DNA of 64,000 nucleotides, taken from CALHRB01 sp964473465 (GTDB lineage Bacteria; Bacteroidota; Ignavibacteria; Kapaibacteriales; UBA2268). This document shows, one piece after another, positions 25,312 to 34,304 of this stretch (position 1 is its first letter; the number at the start of each line of letters is the position of its first letter). The DNA lies in contig CAYYPE010000012.1 in the NCBI GenBank assembly GCA_964473465.1, positions 1 through 64,000 of the forward strand. The letters are read 5' to 3'. Position numbers and translations under genes: made by a program. The notes below the pieces were generated by a model. It ran no database searches and was not told the DNA's origin. It saw only the letters and a program-made list of their open reading frames with translations.

Positions 25312-26862
25312 ATGGAATCAGTCCAGAAAAAAATAGAAGAACTCAGAAATAGAGAGAAGAAATTACTCGAAAGCGGAGGTATAGATAAAATAAATAAGCA
25401 ACATCAATCAGGAAAGATGACAGCCAGAGAAAGATTGCATCTACTTTTTGATGGTGGCTTCTATGACGAAATTTACAAACACGTAAGTAATATACATTCT
25501 CAAAATATCAAATCAGGGAAATTGCCCGGAGACGGTGTGGTAACTGGAATTGGAGCAATCAACGGAAGACTGGCTTATGCCTCCTCGCAGGATTTCACTG
25601 TAATGGGGGGTAGCGTTGGAGAAATGCACTCGTGGAAAATTTGCGAAATGATGGATATGTCATTAAAAAACGGAGCTCCATTTATATCAATTAACGATAG
25701 CGGAGGTGCCAGAATTCAGGAAGGTATTTATTCTTTGAGAGGCTATGGCAGGATTTTCTATCATAACACACTGTTGTCTGGTGTGGTGCCTCAAATAGCA
25801 ATCATAGCCGGTCCTTGTGCTGGTGGTGCTGCTTACTCTCCTGCTCTGATGGATTTTATAATAATGGTTGAAGGTATAGGTCAACTTTTCATTGCCGGTC
25901 CTCAGGTAATCAAGGAAGCAACCGGCGAGGAAATCTCTGCCGAAGAGCTTGGTGGAGCTCTAAGTCAAGCAACATTCAGCGGTAATGTTCACTTTATTGC
26001 CCGTGACGATGCTGATGCAATTGAAATCTGCCAGAATTTACTTACTTATCTTCCTTCTAATAATATGGAAGAACCCCCCATTACTGGCAATGGTGAAATC
26101 GTATTAATCGAAGATGAAACTCTGAACACTATTATTCCTGACGACCCAAGAAACCCATATGATATGTTCGAAGTTCTTTTGAGAATCTTCGATCCGGGCT
26201 CTATTATGGAAATTCAGAGTCATTTTGCAAGAAACATTATAATTTGTTTTGCTCGGGTCAATGGTAGGGTTGTCGGGGTTGTTGCAAATCAACCAATTGA
26301 AAAATATGGAGCAATTGATATTGATGCCTCAGACAAAGCATCAAGGTTTATTCGCTTTTGTAATGCTTTTAATATTCCTCTTATTTCATTCGTTGATGTA
26401 CCGGGATTTCTTCCCGGAATTGAACAGGAATTTGGCGGTATAATCAGACATGGTGCAAAGATGTTATTTTCATTCTCTGCTGCCACAGTTCCAAAAATTT
26501 CCATAATTGTTCGTAAAGCCTATGGAGGAGCCTATCTCGCTATGAGTGCAAAAAGTTTGGGGGCAGATCGAGTTGCAGCTTGGCCCACAGCTGAAATTGC
26601 CGTCATGGGAGCAGAAGGTGCTATAAGCGTTCTTTATAAGGACGAAATTAAATCCTCGGACAATCCAATGGAAAAAAGAAAAGAATTAATTGAAAGATAC
26701 AATAGGGAACACGCCAATCCTTACTCTGCAGCTTCCATTGGTATGATTGATTCAGTTATAGAGCCGAAATATACAAGGCAATATATTTCAATAGCACTTG
26801 AATCCCTGAAAAATAAACGTGAGTTGAGACCTGCTAAAAAACATGGTTTAATTCCGCTGTAG
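25312..26862 (+). CDS. mmdA: Acyl-CoA carboxyltransferase subunit (methylmalonyl-CoA decarboxylase alpha / PCC beta type)
   Basis: This 516-aa carboxyltransferase of the crotonase fold moves CO2 between acyl-CoA and biotin. The N-half has SQDFTVMGGSVGEMH, DSGGARIQEG and GPCAGGAAYSPA (oxyanion-hole glycines). The C-half has VDVPGFLPG, RKAYGGAYLAM and AAWPTAEIAVMGAEGA. Propionyl-CoA carboxylase beta has the same domain. Here the downstream OadG-like, biotin-carrier and OadB-like genes, and the absence of a biotin carboxylase gene, point to the Na+-translocating methylmalonyl-CoA decarboxylase. Glutaconyl-CoA as substrate cannot be excluded. First gene of a four-gene operon. Confidence 0.88.
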   Translation: MESVQKKIEELRNREKKLLESGGIDKINKQHQSGKMTARERLHLLFDGGFYDEIYKHVSNIHSQNIKSGKLPGDGVVTGIGAINGRLAYASSQDFTVMGGSVGEMHSWKICEMMDMSLKNGAPFISINDSGGARIQEGIYSLRGYGRIFYHNTLLSGVVPQIAIIAGPCAGGAAYSPALMDFIIMVEGIGQLFIAGPQVIKEATGEEISAEELGGALSQATFSGNVHFIARDDADAIEICQNLLTYLPSNNMEEPPITGNGEIVLIEDETLNTIIPDDPRNPYDMFEVLLRIFDPGSIMEIQSHFARNIIICFARVNGRVVGVVANQPIEKYGAIDIDASDKASRFIRFCNAFNIPLISFVDVPGFLPGIEQEFGGIIRHGAKMLFSFSAATVPKISIIVRKAYGGAYLAMSAKSLGADRVAAWPTAEIAVMGAEGAISVLYKDEIKSSDNPMEKRKELIERYNREHANPYSAASIGMIDSVIEPKYTRQYISIALESLKNKRELRPAKKHGLIPL

Positions 26863-26871
26863 AGGTTTTTT

Positions 26872-27225
26872 ATGAGTGTCTTTGAAGAAGCTTTGTTTAT
26901 CCTTGTTTTCGGTATTTCAGCCGTTTTCGTATCAATTTTTTTCTTCTATTTAATAATTTTTGCATTGAAGAAAGTAGATGAAAAAATCAACGAAATAAGG
27001 GTTAAAAGAAAATTAAAGTCTGGCGAGATAACCGAGAATGCTAATGTTTTAACTCCCGAATTGGTTGCAGTTATTTCAGCAGCAGTTTTTGAAGTTATTA
27101 ATAAACCAATTCATATTCGAAAAATTAAGTTTCTCAAAGATGAGAAGTCAGGCTCATGGACTGCTTTGGGAAGGCTTAATATTATGGGTTCTCACGCTAT
27201 AAAAATCAGCAGATCAAAAATTTAA
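26872..27225 (+). CDS. Decarboxylase small membrane subunit (OadG/MmdD-like)
   Basis: This is a 117-aa protein with one N-terminal TM helix (about 8-32) followed by a charged linker and a C-terminal cytoplasmic part (ELVAVISAAVFEVI..., ending near W...GR). This fits the OadG/delta-subunit family, which anchors and assembles the decarboxylase complex. A GAGG Shine-Dalgarno lies 6 nt before the ATG. It lies 9 nt after mmdA and 10 nt before the biotin carrier. Confidence 0.8.
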   Translation: MSVFEEALFILVFGISAVFVSIFFFYLIIFALKKVDEKINEIRVKRKLKSGEITENANVLTPELVAVISAAVFEVINKPIHIRKIKFLKDEKSGSWTALGRLNIMGSHAIKISRSKI

Positions 27226-27235
27226 GGAATTTGTT

Positions 27236-27649
27236 ATGAAAAAATTACTTGTTACTGTCAATGGGATTAGATTCGAAGTCGAAGTTGAAGTTATTGAAGA
27301 TGATGAACTACCTTATCAGCCCTCACAGGGAATTATTCCTGTGGGTGCAAAACCGAGCGAACATTTAAGCAGCAGTCATCTCAATACTTTAATGAGAAAT
27401 CCCATTTCGAGACAATCCAAAACTTTAACTATTGACCAGAGAAAACTATCCTCTCCTGTAAACGGGAAAGTGATAGAAATTCCCTTCTCTATCGGTCAAA
27501 AGGTCAAAGAAAATGATGTATTATTTGTTCTCGAAGCAATGAAAATGAAAACTAATATTTCTTCGCCTGTCAGTGCTATTATTAAATCAATTGAAGTGAA
27601 GGTCGGAGATAATATCGAAGCCGGACAATTACTTATGACATTTGAATAA
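27236..27649 (+). CDS. Biotin carboxyl carrier subunit of the decarboxylase
   Basis: This is a 137-aa protein. Its C-terminal biotinyl/lipoyl domain (about 68-137) carries LEAMKMKT, with Lys103 as the biotin site. The N-terminal part is a short strand plus a flexible Ser/Pro-containing linker. It shuttles CO2 from the carboxyltransferase to the membrane subunit. An AAGGAA ribosome site precedes the ATG. The proline-poor linker differs from the long Pro/Ala linkers of some homologues. Confidence 0.92.
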   Translation: MKKLLVTVNGIRFEVEVEVIEDDELPYQPSQGIIPVGAKPSEHLSSSHLNTLMRNPISRQSKTLTIDQRKLSSPVNGKVIEIPFSIGQKVKENDVLFVLEAMKMKTNISSPVSAIIKSIEVKVGDNIEAGQLLMTFE

Positions 27650-27663
27650 TATTAATTAGTATT

Positions 27664-28794
27664 ATGATAGAATTCTTTGAGAAATTTGTTTCTGGTATGG
27701 GCTTCTTGTCGCTGAACTGGGGTCAGGTGTTAATGTTGAGTATTTCAGTTCTGCTTATGTATCTGGCTGTAAAGAAAGGTTTTGAGCCACTTCTTCTATT
27801 ACCCATCGGATTCGGAGCCTTTTTAACAAATTTACCGGGCAACGGGCTTCTATTACCTCCTGTAGGAGAAACTGCTGGTGGTCTATTTTATTATATTTCG
27901 AAGGGCGTGGAACTGGAAATATTTCCTCCACTAATTTTTTTAGGCATCGGAGCTATGACAGATTTTACTCCATTGCTATCAAATCCTAAAACATTTCTTC
28001 TGGGTGCAGCTGCCCAGTTCGGTGTATTTATGGCTTTATTCTTTGCCGTTATGCTTGGTTTTAATTTGAATGAAGCTGCTGCTATTGGTATTATTGGCGG
28101 TGCCGACGGTCCCACCGCAATATTCCTTACTTTAAAGCTTGCACCGCATCTTCTCGGTCCTATAGCTGTTGCGGCTTATTCTTATATGGCTCTTGTTCCT
28201 TTGATACAACCTCCTTTGATGAGATTATTAACAACAGAAAAGGAGCGCTCCGTAATAATGGAAACACCAAAAAAAGTATCAAAAAAAGTGAAAATAATTT
28301 TCCCAATATTAATTATTTTCCTCGGGATAATGATTGTCCCTCCTGCAGCTCCACTTTTAGCTATGCTGATGGGAGGCAACCTTCTAAGGGAAAGCAGAGT
28401 GGTCGAAAGACTAACAAATATGGCACAAAATGAACTAATAAATATTGTTACATTTTTCCTTGGGGTTTGCGTTGGCTTGACAATGACAGCCGAAAAATTT
28501 CTTCAGATTGAAACAATTAAAATAATTGGGCTTGGGGTTATTGCATTTGGATTCTCTACAATTGGTGGATTGCTTCTTGGTAAGTTAATGTATATAGTAA
28601 CAAAAGGGAAAGTTAATCCTTTGATTGGTTCTGCGGGTGTATCCGCTGTTCCGATGGCGGCTCGTGTTTCGCATAACGTCGCTCAAGAAACTAATCCTAA
28701 TAATTATTTATTAATGCATGCAATGGGACCGAATGTAGCAGGTGTTATCGGTACTGCTATTGCCGCAGGTGTTCTCATAGCAATTCTTGGGTAA
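27664..28794 (+). CDS. Na+-translocating decarboxylase beta subunit (OadB/MmdB)
   Basis: This 376-aa inner-membrane protein decarboxylates carboxybiotin and pumps Na+ outward. About nine to eleven TM segments are visible. The family hallmark GIIGGADGPTAIFL (with the Na+/proton-coupling Asp), AAYSYMALVPLIQPP, and the C-terminal GSAGVSAVPMAARVSHNVAQ with NYLLMHAMGPNVAGVIG are all intact. It closes the operon. There is no terminator on the plus strand directly after it; the hairpin at 28871-28897 has its T-run on the minus side. Confidence 0.93.
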   Translation: MIEFFEKFVSGMGFLSLNWGQVLMLSISVLLMYLAVKKGFEPLLLLPIGFGAFLTNLPGNGLLLPPVGETAGGLFYYISKGVELEIFPPLIFLGIGAMTDFTPLLSNPKTFLLGAAAQFGVFMALFFAVMLGFNLNEAAAIGIIGGADGPTAIFLTLKLAPHLLGPIAVAAYSYMALVPLIQPPLMRLLTTEKERSVIMETPKKVSKKVKIIFPILIIFLGIMIVPPAAPLLAMLMGGNLLRESRVVERLTNMAQNELINIVTFFLGVCVGLTMTAEKFLQIETIKIIGLGVIAFGFSTIGGLLLGKLMYIVTKGKVNPLIGSAGVSAVPMAARVSHNVAQETNPNNYLLMHAMGPNVAGVIGTAIAAGVLIAILG

Positions 28795-28863
28795 TTAAGA
28801 ATTTTATCCTACATTTTTTTAATTATAAACTTAAAAATCCTCTAATAAATACCTTTTTTAATC

Positions 28864-28897
28864 AAAAAAAAGAGGCTCTCATTTTCAGATAGCCTCT
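28864..28897 (-). terminator. Rho-independent terminator of the prs-rplY transcript
   Basis: On the minus strand AGAGGCT (28897-28891) pairs with AGCCTCT (28877-28871) around a 13-nt loop and is followed by seven Ts (28870-28864), 27 nt past the rplY stop codon. Confidence 0.85.
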
Positions 28898-28924
28898 AAA
28901 AAATATAACATATAGAAAGAAATT

Positions 28925-29515
28925 TTAGCTTTCTTGGGTTTCTGTTGTCTCGGCGGCTTTAGATACTGCTGCCCTTGGTAATACACAGGATACTATGACT
29001 GTCTCGGGTGATAATTCAATCGTTGCATTTGGAACACTTGTATCTTTAACATGTATTGCTTTACCGACCTTTAGATTTGTGATATCAATCTCAACGTGGG
29101 AGGGAATGTCCTTTGCCATACATTTTATGGGTAGTTTGTGCAAAGTATGCTGAACGATACCACCTTCTTTGGCTCCGACAGCCTGTCCAACAAGTACAAT
29201 GGGTACATCCACATTCATAATTTCATCAGAAATGAAACCAATCATATCAAAATGAGTGATTCTGTCTGTTACAGGATCGAATACAACATCCTTCAAAACA
29301 CATTCCCTTGGTTCATCATTATCAATGAAAAGGTTAACGAGTTTTGTATCATTTGTATATACAATTGAACGAAGAGATAGTAAATCAGATAATATTGGTA
29401 TAGAACCAATCCCGTGCTGATAAAAAACGCCGGGCACCAAACCTGAATTTCTTATTTGTTTGACATTTTTTTTGCCAGTGTCTCTTCTTTTAACTTTTAA
29501 GTCTATTTTTTCCAT
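28925..29515 (-). CDS. rplY: 50S ribosomal protein L25, long CTC/TL5 form
   Basis: This 196-aa protein binds 5S rRNA through its N-terminal L25 domain (about 1-90: KVKRRDTGKKNVKQIRNSGLVPGVFY). It carries the C-terminal TL5/CTC beta domain (about 95-180), which the short E. coli L25 lacks. It lies 21 nt downstream of prs, the common prs-rplY arrangement, and is followed by a terminator. Confidence 0.94.
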   Translation of the reverse strand: MEKIDLKVKRRDTGKKNVKQIRNSGLVPGVFYQHGIGSIPILSDLLSLRSIVYTNDTKLVNLFIDNDEPRECVLKDVVFDPVTDRITHFDMIGFISDEIMNVDVPIVLVGQAVGAKEGGIVQHTLHKLPIKCMAKDIPSHVEIDITNLKVGKAIHVKDTSVPNATIELSPETVIVSCVLPRAAVSKAAETTETQES

Positions 29516-29536
29516 TATTTCCTCAAAAAAAATTAA

Positions 29537-30475
29537 TTATCTTTCTATCTCGAACAAAGAGTTGATAGAACGATTATCGTGTGTTCTTATTATAGCTTCT
29601 GCAAGTAGCTCTGCAATTGAGATTACAGATATTTTTTCGGATCTTGAGCGGAATGGAATTGTGTCAGTTATATAAAGTTTTTTTATTGCAGCTGAATTCT
29701 CGATCTTCTCAATCGCATTACCCGAAAAGACAGGATGCACACAAACCCCATAGATATCAAGTGCTCCAGATTCTTTCAAAGCTTCTGCACACTGAACAAA
29801 TGTCCCCCCCGTATCAATCATATCGTCAACAATCAAAACCGTTTTATCTTTTACATCTCCAATGATATGAACAATTTCAGCCTGATTGTGGGCATAGCGT
29901 CTTTTGTCAACAAGGACAAGGTCAGCGTTCATATTTTTTGCATAAGCTCTTGCAGTTTTTATTCCACCAACGTCAGGGGCAGCAACGGCAAGATTCTGTA
30001 GGTTTAACCTCTGCAGTGTTTTTAAAATAACCGGTGAAGCATATAAGTGGTCAAGTGGTATATCGAAAAATCCTTGAATCTGGGAAGAATGCAAATCTAT
30101 TGTGATTATTCTGTCAGCACCCGAGCGAACCAATAAATTTGCAACAAGCTTTGCTGTTATGGAAACTCGTGGCTGGTCTTTTCTATCCTGCCTTGCATAG
30201 CCAAAATATGGTATAACAGCTGTAACTCGTTTGCCAGAGGCTCTTTTGGCAGCATCAATCAGCATCAACAACTCAAAAAGATTCTCACACGGTGAAAAAG
30301 TGGACTGAATAATGAAAAGATCTACACCTCTGATATTCTCTTCATATTTTACCCAAAGCTCCCCATCACTGAAATTTTCAATCAAAACCTTTGAAAGGTT
30401 AATGCCAAGATATGAAACCACTCTTTTAGCTAATTCAGGATTGGATCTACCACATGCAACCTTAAAATCAACCAT
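29537..30475 (-). CDS. prs: Ribose-phosphate pyrophosphokinase (PRPP synthetase)
   Basis: Prs makes PRPP from ribose-5-phosphate and ATP for nucleotide, His and Trp synthesis. The 312-aa protein has the class I motifs: FSDGELWVKYEENIRG, PYFGYARQDRKDQPRVSITAK (catalytic loop region), TIDLHSSQIQGFFDIP and the PRPP loop VLIVDDMIDTGGT. It lies 21 nt downstream of tRNA-Gln and upstream of rplY. Confidence 0.96.
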   Translation of the reverse strand: MVDFKVACGRSNPELAKRVVSYLGINLSKVLIENFSDGELWVKYEENIRGVDLFIIQSTFSPCENLFELLMLIDAAKRASGKRVTAVIPYFGYARQDRKDQPRVSITAKLVANLLVRSGADRIITIDLHSSQIQGFFDIPLDHLYASPVILKTLQRLNLQNLAVAAPDVGGIKTARAYAKNMNADLVLVDKRRYAHNQAEIVHIIGDVKDKTVLIVDDMIDTGGTFVQCAEALKESGALDIYGVCVHPVFSGNAIEKIENSAAIKKLYITDTIPFRSRSEKISVISIAELLAEAIIRTHDNRSINSLFEIER

Positions 30476-30496
30476 CTTTGTTCTCGCAATAAAATG

Positions 30497-30568
30497 CTGG
30501 GATGGAAGGATTCGAACCTTCGAATGTCGGCTCCAAAGGCCGATGCCTTACCACTTGGCTACATCCCA
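30497..30568 (-). tRNA. tRNA-Gln (anticodon TTG)
   Basis: This is a 72-nt cloverleaf. The acceptor stem pairs TGGGATG with CATCCCA and the discriminator is G. The anticodon stem TCGGC/GCCGA has loop CTTTGGA, giving anticodon TTG. The T-arm contains GGTTCGAATCC. CCA is not encoded. It sits between trmB and prs on the same strand. Confidence 0.95.
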
Positions 30569-30606
30569 TTTATAAAGAATACAAAATTAACTGTTATTTA
30601 ATTAAT

Positions 30607-31284
30607 TTACAAATTTTTATATACTTTGATTCTATAATATTCGATATTCTTCTTCAGACAAAATAGCTCTTTATTTGTTCTTGGAAACTGCCAGTTCGCA
30701 TCATCCTGAATTATCTCGTAGCGAAATTTTTTTGATGAATTCAGAATCTCTAAATGATAATCATTTATAGAACTTACATCAGTTGCAAGATACAATTCTC
30801 CATCTTTTCTTAATATTCGAAAGATATTATCAAGAAATTTTTCGTTGAATGCCCTTCTTTTATTATGTTTTTTTTTGAACCAAGGATCCGGAAACAAATA
30901 AAATATTTTGCTTATAGTCTCACTTCCTATAAAATCAAGACCATTCACAACGCTATACCACAGAACCGCAGCATTCGGAATTTTCTCTCCTTTGATAATT
31001 CGATCCAGCCATTCAACAGGACCTTTTCGGAGTTCTATACCGAGTATGTTTAAATCAGGGTTAAGTTCAGCAAAATCAAGGAGAAATTGCCCCTTACCAC
31101 AACCAATATCAAGAACATCAGGTGGTTTTCCATTAGCAAAGTGGTTGTTCCATTGTAATTCCTTAATCAATGGAGGATAATATTCAGGGATAGTTTTTAA
31201 TTCAGACAAAGGAAGATACTGATTTGCTGAACTATGATGCCTGAACCTTGCTGGAAGTGGATATTTCAATGAGTCAATCTTCAT
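30607..31284 (-). CDS. trmB: tRNA (guanine-N7-)-methyltransferase (TrmB)
   Basis: TrmB makes m7G46 in tRNA with SAM. The 225-aa protein has VLDIGCGKGQFLLD (SAM motif I), GIELRKGP, and the TrmB signature FPDPWFKKKHNKRR with its catalytic Asp, then YLATD. The start overlaps the mlaE stop codon by 1 nt (TGATG), so the two genes are translationally coupled. tRNA-Gln follows on the same strand. Confidence 0.94.
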   Translation of the reverse strand: MKIDSLKYPLPARFRHHSSANQYLPLSELKTIPEYYPPLIKELQWNNHFANGKPPDVLDIGCGKGQFLLDFAELNPDLNILGIELRKGPVEWLDRIIKGEKIPNAAVLWYSVVNGLDFIGSETISKIFYLFPDPWFKKKHNKRRAFNEKFLDNIFRILRKDGELYLATDVSSINDYHLEILNSSKKFRYEIIQDDANWQFPRTNKELFCLKKNIEYYRIKVYKNL

Positions 31285-32063
31285 CAGAAAATTGTCCCGA
31301 AAATAGCATCAATGATTAGTATTGTTGCGGCAGATATAGTATAGGCACGAACTGTGCTATTGCCAACTCCTTCAGCTCCGCCGGTGGTTTTGAAACCAAC
31401 ATGACAGCCAATCAAAGCTGTAACTCCGCCGAACATAAATGATTTTACAAGTCCTATTATAACCTCATTCAGCTTGAAAAACCTTTGAACCGAATCAAAA
31501 AATAAAAAAGTGGAAAAGTCAAACTTAACAACTGTCAGAAAAAAACCTCCTAACAAAGCGACAACATTCGAAAAGACAGCCAAAACCGGCATCATTATCA
31601 ATGCTGCAAAAACTCTTGGCATACCCAAAAAGCGATTTTTGTCAATTGCCATCATTTCAAGAGCATCCACCTGCTCCGAAACGTTCATTGTTCCAATTTG
31701 AGCTGCCATAGCTCCTCCAACCCTGCCAGCAATAACAAGAGCTGTCAGAACAGGAGTAAGTTCTGTAAAAACCACAGTTGCAATCGAAGAACCTATATAT
31801 GGTCTTGCCAGACTGATTAAGTTAAATTTTTCGAAAAGGCTTGTTGCCTGTAGTGCAGCTATGGCTCCGGTAAATGAACCAATTAGAATTACAAGCGGTA
31901 ATGAGTCGGCACCAACAATAGCCATTTGCTGCAATACCAGACGCCGATCTTTGAATACCCGGGGAAAATAAAACACAACATTCAATAATAGGCTTATTAC
32001 CTCTCCAAACTCCGCTATGAAGTTATATACTTTCCGCCCCAGAAAATTTACTATGTTTTTCAT
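31284..32063 (-). CDS. mlaE: MlaE-type ABC transporter permease (lipid transport)
   Basis: This 259-aa permease of the MlaE family belongs to a retrograde or anterograde phospholipid transporter in the inner membrane. It has about five TM segments, an N-terminal amphipathic start, the conserved ALVIAGRVGGAMAAQIGTM stretch, the EQVDALE motif and the C-terminal GFKTTGGAEGVG before the last helix. The usual partners MlaF (ATPase) and MlaD (MCE) are not adjacent; it is followed instead by trmB. Confidence 0.9.
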   Translation of the reverse strand: MKNIVNFLGRKVYNFIAEFGEVISLLLNVVFYFPRVFKDRRLVLQQMAIVGADSLPLVILIGSFTGAIAALQATSLFEKFNLISLARPYIGSSIATVVFTELTPVLTALVIAGRVGGAMAAQIGTMNVSEQVDALEMMAIDKNRFLGMPRVFAALIMMPVLAVFSNVVALLGGFFLTVVKFDFSTFLFFDSVQRFFKLNEVIIGLVKSFMFGGVTALIGCHVGFKTTGGAEGVGNSTVRAYTISAATILIIDAIFGTIF

Positions 32064-32125
32064 TTAATTAAAAAAATTTAGTCAAGATTACAAATCTAAA
32101 ATATTTTCATTGGAAATAAAATTAC

Positions 32126-32133
32126 TAAATTTG
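32126..32133 (+). promoter_or_regulatory. Candidate -7 element of the protease cluster
   Basis: TAAATTTG matches TAnnTTTG, 92 nt before the preferred ATG at 32226 and 50 nt before the alternative ATG at 32184. A TTG at 32110-32112 is only 13 nt away, shorter than the usual spacing, so support is weak. Confidence 0.3.
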
Positions 32134-32225
32134 TTTTAATCATAGATTTTTTGGCTTTTCATTGAAACTTTTTCAATTATTTAATGTCTTTTATTATGTT
32201 AGATTTTCAAAAAAATGAAATTATT

Positions 32226-34256
32226 ATGAATAATATTTTTTTAAAATATATTCTTTTGTTCAATTTATTTTTTTTATTTTTTAATTTTTCTTCAAAAGCA
32301 CTTTTTCCAAAAGACTTTTCTGTTTTGCCCAATATTATTACTCTTTCTGATTCGAAATCTGCAATATTAAGCTGGAACAATGACAGTCTTGCAAATACTT
32401 ATCAAATATATCGTAAAAAATTTGATGATACTATCTGGAATTTTAGAGGAAGCGTCTTTGAAAAAACTAACTTTTTTATTGATACCGATGTTCAGGATGG
32501 AATTATTTATGAATACAAAATAATTAAATTAAGCAAAGATTTTAAAGGATACGGCTATATTTGCACAGGAACTGATATTCCTGCAAAAGAATACCGGGGA
32601 CGTTTATTACTATTGATAGACAAAACAATAGCTAACCATCTCGAAACAGAGCTCGAAAGATACAAAATGGATTTAATCGGAGATGGCTGGGTTGTTAAAG
32701 ATTACCTCGTTCCAAGAACCGAGGAATTCGATCCGGTAGCCGTCCAGAATATTAAAAATTTAATTGAATATGAATATCATTCTTACCCGGCTGATCTGAA
32801 AGCAGTGATTCTGTTTGGTAGAATTGCTGTTCCCTATTCCGGAAATTATGCTTTCGATGGTCATTTTAATCACAATGGTGCCTGGCCAGCAGATGTTTAT
32901 TATGGGATAATAAATGGTCAATGGACTGACATATTTGTTAATAACCAGAACGCCGATAGTAGCTTCAATCACAACACTCCATTTGATGGTAAGTTTGACC
33001 AGACTAATATCCCTGAAAAAGTCAGACTTCAGATTGGAAGAATTGATTTTTATAATTTACCGGTATTCAAGGAAAGCGAAATTGAGCTTTTAAAAAATTA
33101 TCTCGACAAAAATCATAATTTCCGGCATAAAAAAATTGATGTCCCATTTAGGTCAATAATTGATGACGGCTTTGGAATGTATTCTCCCGAAGCATTTGCC
33201 TCAAATGCCTGGATGAATTTTTCTTCCCTGATGCCCGCAGATAGTATTTTTGAGGGTGGCTTTATGCAAAGACTTAAGAGAGAACCTTATTTCTGGGCTT
33301 ATGGTTGCAACTCTGGTGCTTTTGATAATATCCTTAGTATCGCATACGCTGACCAGTTTGCTTCGCAGAATGCTAATGCTGTTTTCACTTTATATCTGGG
33401 TTCATGGCTTGGGGATTGGAACACAAAAAATAATTTATTAAGGGCTTCAATTGCTTCTTCCCCCTCAATCTTGGGTAGCTTTTTTTCCGGAAGACCATTC
33501 TGGCATTTTCATCATATGTCAATGAACCAGAGTATAGGTTATTGCACTCTAATAAGTCAAAATAACAGAAACATCTACGAGTCCTCAGGCACTAATGGTT
33601 ATAATGGCATACACATAGCTCTTATGGGCGACCCAACCATTAGAATGTATTATGTTTCACCTCCCGAGAACCTCCGGCTTGCTCTTTCGTCAGTATTAGG
33701 AAATAAAATTATTAATCAGATTAGCTGGGATGAATCCAACGACGATATTATTGGTTATAATATCTATAGAACTACTGATTTGAATTCAAAATTTCAAAAA
33801 TTGAACGAGCTTCCCATCAAAGGAACCTTTTATGTTGATACGGTCGTATCTTCAAACAAGTATATTTATATGCTCAAGTCACTCAAACTTGAAAATTCAT
33901 TCACAGGCAGCTTTTACAACGAAAGTCAGGGAAAGTTTCTTACAGTTGACAAAATTAATGATATTTCAGACCAAGTAACAAAAAATAACGAACTTAGAAT
34001 CAGCCCCAATCCATCCTCTGAATTTTGTAATGTAGAATTTGAATTGATTGAACCGAACTTTATCGAATTAAGTATTATGGACATCAACGGAAAAAATTTT
34101 AAAACTTTTTTCTCTGGATATCTAAACAGCGGAAAACATAAATTTAAACTTGATTTTGACGATAATATTAATGCTGTTTTTAGTTCAGGTTTTTACATTA
34201 TCAAATTAAAAACAAGCCGGGAAATTATTTTTGGAAAAGTTTGTATTATCGATTAA
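32226..34256 (+). CDS. C25 (gingipain)-like secreted protein with T9SS domain, copy 1
   Basis: This is a 676-aa exported protein. Regions are a signal peptide (about 1-24), an FN3-like domain (about 30-110), a C25-like caspase-fold region (about 125-475), a second FN3-like domain (about 485-570) and a type A T9SS domain beginning LRISPNPSSE. C25-type landmarks are ADVYYGIINGQWTD, the QIGRIDFYN segment, Cys361 in AYGCNSG and GDPTIRM. The GHG catalytic-His motif of gingipains is not found before the Cys. FWHFHHMSM is shared with the next gene. I prefer the ATG at 32226 because the signal peptide starts there; an in-frame ATG at 32184 adds 14 residues. Activity is uncertain. Confidence 0.68.
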   Translation: MNNIFLKYILLFNLFFLFFNFSSKALFPKDFSVLPNIITLSDSKSAILSWNNDSLANTYQIYRKKFDDTIWNFRGSVFEKTNFFIDTDVQDGIIYEYKIIKLSKDFKGYGYICTGTDIPAKEYRGRLLLLIDKTIANHLETELERYKMDLIGDGWVVKDYLVPRTEEFDPVAVQNIKNLIEYEYHSYPADLKAVILFGRIAVPYSGNYAFDGHFNHNGAWPADVYYGIINGQWTDIFVNNQNADSSFNHNTPFDGKFDQTNIPEKVRLQIGRIDFYNLPVFKESEIELLKNYLDKNHNFRHKKIDVPFRSIIDDGFGMYSPEAFASNAWMNFSSLMPADSIFEGGFMQRLKREPYFWAYGCNSGAFDNILSIAYADQFASQNANAVFTLYLGSWLGDWNTKNNLLRASIASSPSILGSFFSGRPFWHFHHMSMNQSIGYCTLISQNNRNIYESSGTNGYNGIHIALMGDPTIRMYYVSPPENLRLALSSVLGNKIINQISWDESNDDIIGYNIYRTTDLNSKFQKLNELPIKGTFYVDTVVSSNKYIYMLKSLKLENSFTGSFYNESQGKFLTVDKINDISDQVTKNNELRISPNPSSEFCNVEFELIEPNFIELSIMDINGKNFKTFFSGYLNSGKHKFKLDFDDNINAVFSSGFYIIKLKTSREIIFGKVCIID

Positions 34257-34304
34257 ATTATAAAATTATTAAATTGTTTGTATTAAGAATAATGGGATTT
34301 TAGT

